Source: Candidatus Bipolaricaulota bacterium
GTDB taxonomy: Bacteria > Bipolaricaulota > Bipolaricaulia > RBG-16-55-9
Assembly: GCA_015487455.1 (NCBI GenBank)
Contig: WFPR01000010.1
Location: 1-16,831, forward strand
Direction of reading: 5' to 3'
Length of the DNA: 16,831 nucleotides
Both the position numbers and the translations under genes were made by a program. Position 1 is the first letter of the stretch. Every line of letters begins with the position of its first letter. The notes beneath the pieces were generated by a model, which searched no databases, was not told the origin of the DNA, and worked only from the letters and a program-made list of their open reading frames with translations. Shown here in pieces: positions 13,384-16,831 of the stretch.

Positions 13384-16300
13384 GTGCACGCCATGAGCCG
13401 AGTCTTCAGGGTCTTCAAGCCGCTCGCCGTCGCGATCGCCGTTGCGGGGGCGGTCGTGGGGTCGACCGTCGAGCCCGGGTGGTCCCAGCCTCCCGACCCT
13501 GAAGCGATGGCTCAAGCGCAGGTGCAGACGCCCGCCTACAGCGTCACGGGCACGATGGAGTGGCTGGTGCGCTACGGGCTGGGGGACGCCCGCCTCCTGG
13601 CGGGGCGGGGCTACTCGCGAGGCCTCTTCTTCTCGCAGAACTTGACGCTCGATGCGAACGTGAGGGTCCGCGTCGAGCGGCCCGTGCCGGGGACGCTCGC
13701 GCTCCTCGCGCAGATCGACAACAGCCAGCCCGAGTTCCTGCAGTCGCTGAGCATCCGCTGGCTGGCCGAGCGCTGGAGCGCCGAGTTCGGCGACTTCCCG
13801 ATGGGCCGCCCCGAGAGCCCCTTTGCGGCCTCCGACCGCCTGCTCAAGGGCTTTAAGGTGCAATGGCGCCCCGACGACGCCCTCACGCTGAGCGCCACCC
13901 TCTCACAAGTCTCGGGGATCAAGCAGACGCGGGTGTTCAAGGGCAACCTGGTTGAAGAGACCGTGCGGTTCGCCTTCAAGCGCCCGGACCGCCCCTGGGC
14001 CGAGCTGCCCTACCGCTGCGAGGCCCAAGACGCCGAGACCCTCTGCAACCTCAACGGACTCGACTATTTCCCGCTCGGGACGGACTACGTCGAGGGCTTC
14101 ACGAAGGTCAAGCTGCGCTTCGAGACGGGCGACCCGCTCCGGCAGCTGCTCGAGGGCTACGAGCTGGGCTTCCTCTACGCGGTCATCGAGGACGACCCCG
14201 AGCGTGAGCTGGACCCCAGCGCCTACACCGTCGTCTTCACGGGGGAGGGGTACGTCCTGCTGCTGAACGCGGAGTTCTTCGACCTCCTGCGCGACCGCGT
14301 GCTCGACGACCTCGACGAGTACAACGTCGAGCGGGTCTTGAGCGGCGAGGAGCTGAGGGAGTACCCCTTCAGCCCGGGGACGGACTACGAGCGGGGCTTC
14401 CTGGAGCGCCTAAGCCGATGGGTGACGATCGCGGTGGACGGGCGCGCGTTCCGGCCCGAGGACGCCCAGAATCGCCGCTTCTACGCGCTGCCCCACCCCG
14501 ACATCGACGAGGAGAGCGTCCGGGTCGAGGTCAAGCTGGAGGGCGAGTGGGTCGAGCTGCCCGACCCCCGGCTGGTGGGCTTCGAGGTGCGGGTCTACGC
14601 CGAGCCGGGCGTCCTCGAGCTCGACTTTCCCGAGACGTTCTTCGCGGACGAGAGCAGCCAAGTCCGCGTGCGCTACGCCTACAAGTCGACCACGGGGACG
14701 TACGTGCTCGGGCTCTCGGTGCTCAAGGGCTCCGAGAAAGTGTATTTGAACGGGCAACTCCTCCAGCCGGGCGTCGACTACCTCATCGAGTACGAGACGG
14801 GCTTCCTGGTGCTGTTCAAGGAGGTCGGCCCCGAGGATACGCTGCGCATCGAGTACGAGATCGCCCGCGGCGGGCTGGGCGGCTTCGCCGAGTACCGCCG
14901 CTCGTTCCAGGGCCTGAGCGCGCAACTCAAGCCCTTCGAGGGCTTCACGCTGACCGTCGATCTCTTGAGGGCGTACGACTCGCCGATCCCCGGCATCCCG
15001 CCGGAGACGCTGGCCACCATGCCGAACGACCACTGGGTGCTGGGGCTGAGCGGGGCGCTCGAGGGCGACGGCCTCCAAGGGGCTTTTGATCTGGGATTGG
15101 GGGTCAACCGCTTCCCGCCCGACGACAACCTGAAGGCCGCCCTGCCCAACCGCGTGTACGTGATCAAGGCGCTGCCGTTGGGGCCCGGGGCAGCCGCAGC
15201 CCCGGCGCTAAACGGTGAAGCGTGGGTGCTCGTTGGCCACCGCAACGGGGTCACGCTCTACAGCCCCGAGACGGGCGACTGGAGCCACTACGGCCCGGCG
15301 GAGGGCCTGGCGGGCCTCGACGTCTACGACGTCGCGATCGACCCGCTGCGGGGCCGGGCGTTCTTCGCCACCGGCGGCGGGCTCTCCGTGCTGCGCCTGC
15401 GCTTGGGCTCGGGCGACCCGCGGGCGAGCTTCGCCCGCCCGGCCAACTGGCGAAGCCTCACGGAGCAGGAGGGCCTGCCCGCGGGCGCCGTGCGGGCCGT
15501 CCTCCTCACCGAGGCGGACCTCTGGGTCGGGACGGCCCAGGGGCTCGCCCGGCTGCCCCTCGACGAGCTGGAGCGCTTCCTGAGCGCGCCCGAGCCCGAA
15601 GAGGAGCGCCTCGAGCGCCTCCCCTGGGTAATCTATCAAAGCAAGGACCACCCCGGGCTGGTGAGCGACCGCGTTCGCGCGCTCGCCTGGGCCGACGGGC
15701 GGCTGTACGTCGCGACGGATCGGGGCCTGAGCGTCCTCGACCCGCAGACGGGGCGGTTCGCGATCGTCCCCGAGCTGCGCGGGCTGCGGGTGCATGCCCT
15801 GCTCAGCGACGGGAGCGTCGTGTACGCGGCCACGGAGCGGGGCGTGCGGGCCCTGCTGGGCGGCCGGGGGCTGGGGTGGCCCGTGGCCGACGTCGAGGTG
15901 CTCGGCCTGGCGCTGGGGCCGGACGGCGAGCTGTGGTACGGCACGCGCGACGGCCTCTACCGCGAGGGCCACGGCCGGGTGCCCGAGACCCAAGGGCTGT
16001 TCGTCACGGCCGTCGGGGCCGTGAACGGGGCCGTCTGGGCGGGCGTCGAGGCCGACCCCCAAGGCTACGCGTTCCCCCTGGTGCGGGTCGAGCCCGAGGG
16101 CGCGGGCGTTCAGCCGACCGTGAGGGTAAAGGTGAGGGTGTTCGACCAGAGCGAGACGCGGCTCGACGGGCGGGCGCAGGGGCGCTTCATGGACGTCCCG
16201 GCCGCCGAGCACACCGACCTGGGGTGGCTGGGGCGCTTCACCCTGACGAAGGCCCTCGGCCCGCTCCGGCTCCAGGGGACGCTCGAGGGCCGCTCGTGGG

Positions 16301-16831
16301 GCTTCACCCCCGTGGGCGCGCTCGAGCGCCAGGACCGTCTGGGGCTCACCCTCAGCGCGACGTACCCCCTGAGCGACGCGGTGCAGCTCACGGCCCGCCA
16401 CGAGGAGGGCCTCACGGACTTATCGAGCTTCCCCTCCCAGGTGCTGCGGGACGGCCTGGCGCTGAGCGTGCAGCTCCCCGGCGGCCCACAGCTCGACCTC
16501 GACTACACCCTCGAGCGCGTCGACCGCGACTTCGAGCGCCCCGGCTTCGACCGGCGGCGGCGCTCGTACGGCCTCGCCGCCGCCCAGGAGCTTTTTGACG
16601 GGCGGCTCACCGCCCAGCTGGGCGCGCGGCTCACCCAGCTGGAGACCCCCCGTCGCCCGGCCTACACGGCCTGGGAGGGCGAGCTCAACGGCCGGGTGAG
16701 GGCCGAGCTGGGCCCCGCCCTCAACGTGCAGCTGGGGTACCGCCTGCCGCTGCAGCTCCGCTTCGGCGAGCTGTTCGGGCTGCACCGCCTGAGCTGGGGG
16801 GTCGACTGGCGGCGGGACCTCGTGGTGCCCC
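13384..16831 (+). CDS. Large exported beta-rich protein: repeated beta domains, seven-bladed propeller, barrel-like strands (partial)
   Basis: One frame stays open from the GTG at 13384 (or ATG 13393, used for numbering) to the window edge, giving at least 1,146 residues. R3, R6 and K9 precede a hydrophobic stretch (10-24), a signal peptide. Residues 45-175 alternate polar and hydrophobic like outer-membrane strands and include AEFGDFPMGRPESPF (130-144). Three beta domains carry a GxDY motif at 229-232, 329-332 and 460-463; the third reads VYLNGQLLQPGVDYLIEYET, as in large SprA-like surface proteins. Residues about 586-905 hold seven blade motifs (WVLVGHRNGVTL, FFATGGGL, LWVGTAQGL, LYVATDRGL, VYAATERGV, LWYGTRDGL, VWAGVEA), like the Reg_prop type. 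Barrel-like strands resume from 920. The only two cysteines seen are C209 and C218. No family name can be given; outer-membrane location is inferred. Confidence 0.85.
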   Translation, partial: MHAMSRVFRVFKPLAVAIAVAGAVVGSTVEPGWSQPPDPEAMAQAQVQTPAYSVTGTMEWLVRYGLGDARLLAGRGYSRGLFFSQNLTLDANVRVRVERPVPGTLALLAQIDNSQPEFLQSLSIRWLAERWSAEFGDFPMGRPESPFAASDRLLKGFKVQWRPDDALTLSATLSQVSGIKQTRVFKGNLVEETVRFAFKRPDRPWAELPYRCEAQDAETLCNLNGLDYFPLGTDYVEGFTKVKLRFETGDPLRQLLEGYELGFLYAVIEDDPERELDPSAYTVVFTGEGYVLLLNAEFFDLLRDRVLDDLDEYNVERVLSGEELREYPFSPGTDYERGFLERLSRWVTIAVDGRAFRPEDAQNRRFYALPHPDIDEESVRVEVKLEGEWVELPDPRLVGFEVRVYAEPGVLELDFPETFFADESSQVRVRYAYKSTTGTYVLGLSVLKGSEKVYLNGQLLQPGVDYLIEYETGFLVLFKEVGPEDTLRIEYEIARGGLGGFAEYRRSFQGLSAQLKPFEGFTLTVDLLRAYDSPIPGIPPETLATMPNDHWVLGLSGALEGDGLQGAFDLGLGVNRFPPDDNLKAALPNRVYVIKALPLGPGAAAAPALNGEAWVLVGHRNGVTLYSPETGDWSHYGPAEGLAGLDVYDVAIDPLRGRAFFATGGGLSVLRLRLGSGDPRASFARPANWRSLTEQEGLPAGAVRAVLLTEADLWVGTAQGLARLPLDELERFLSAPEPEEERLERLPWVIYQSKDHPGLVSDRVRALAWADGRLYVATDRGLSVLDPQTGRFAIVPELRGLRVHALLSDGSVVYAATERGVRALLGGRGLGWPVADVEVLGLALGPDGELWYGTRDGLYREGHGRVPETQGLFVTAVGAVNGAVWAGVEADPQGYAFPLVRVEPEGAGVQPTVRVKVRVFDQSETRLDGRAQGRFMDVPAAEHTDLGWLGRFTLTKALGPLRLQGTLEGRSWGFTPVGALERQDRLGLTLSATYPLSDAVQLTARHEEGLTDLSSFPSQVLRDGLALSVQLPGGPQLDLDYTLERVDRDFERPGFDRRRRSYGLAAAQELFDGRLTAQLGARLTQLETPRRPAYTAWEGELNGRVRAELGPALNVQLGYRLPLQLRFGELFGLHRLSWGVDWRRDLVVP
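16115..16140. repeat. Hexamer-period stretch at the exit of the beta-propeller
   Basis: Units GTGAGG, GTAAAG, GTGAGG, GTGTTC encode TVRVKVRVF immediately after the last propeller blade and before the C-terminal barrel-like strands. It is short and could be a normal beta strand, but it shares the six-base register seen at other junctions in the window. Confidence 0.3.

Noticed and set aside
15208..16598. Two long frames (minus 15208-16401 and plus 15222-16598) over the large right-hand gene
   Set aside because: Both are alternative frames of the continuous beta-rich gene; its regular blade motifs show which frame is real.

Overview
The window is a strongly GC-rich, gene-dense bacterial chromosome segment made almost entirely of housekeeping genes, with one large secreted protein running off the right edge. 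Fifteen protein genes fill it and no intergenic gap exceeds about 150 bases. The large right-hand protein has a signal peptide and outer-membrane-like beta strands, which points to a diderm bacterium. Complete dxr (MEP isoprenoid pathway), folP, ftsH and murJ are bacterial markers. Arg/Glu-rich proteins and high GC would fit a thermophile or an uncultured deep-branching phylum (Bipolaricaulota/Fraserbacteria-like is one guess), but I cannot assign a taxon from sequence alone.

Layout. (1) 1-2783, minus strand: folP - yceD (DUF177) - ruvC - polA (5' part only), closely packed behind a promoter at 2796-2824; polA leaves the window on the left. (2) 2935-5047, plus strand: rplI - murJ, one base apart. 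(3) 5027-7691, minus strand: an iron-sulfur cluster operon, Rrf2-family regulator - Mrp/ApbC P-loop carrier - DUF59 protein - an unrecognised Cys-rich protein, behind a near-consensus sigma70 promoter (TTGACA-17-TACAAT). The last gene converges on murJ, and both genes stop inside one shared palindrome. (4) 7768-12273, minus strand: a membrane-anchored tetraheme c-type cytochrome, dxr and ftsH; ftsH has a good promoter and a possible 15-residue leader ORF overlapping its start. (5) 12377-13306, minus strand: a short D-3-phosphoglycerate-dehydrogenase-like enzyme. (6) 13384 to the right edge, plus strand: a protein of more than 1,140 residues with repeated beta domains, a seven-bladed beta-propeller, and barrel-like strands on both sides of it. 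Genes 5 and 6 are divergent, with -35 boxes two bases apart.

Two properties run through the window. First, several promoters place the -10 box 6-15 bases from a start codon, which suggests leaderless or near-leaderless transcripts. Second, degenerate tracts with a six-base period sit at gene ends, gene starts and protein linkers; they produce two-residue repeats in the proteins (Arg-Glu tail, Ala-Gln linker, Pro-Gln tail) and are not a classical tandem repeat or CRISPR.

The most unusual single item is the barrel-propeller protein at the right end. Next are the unknown zinc-finger-like member of the iron-sulfur operon and the hexamer tracts.
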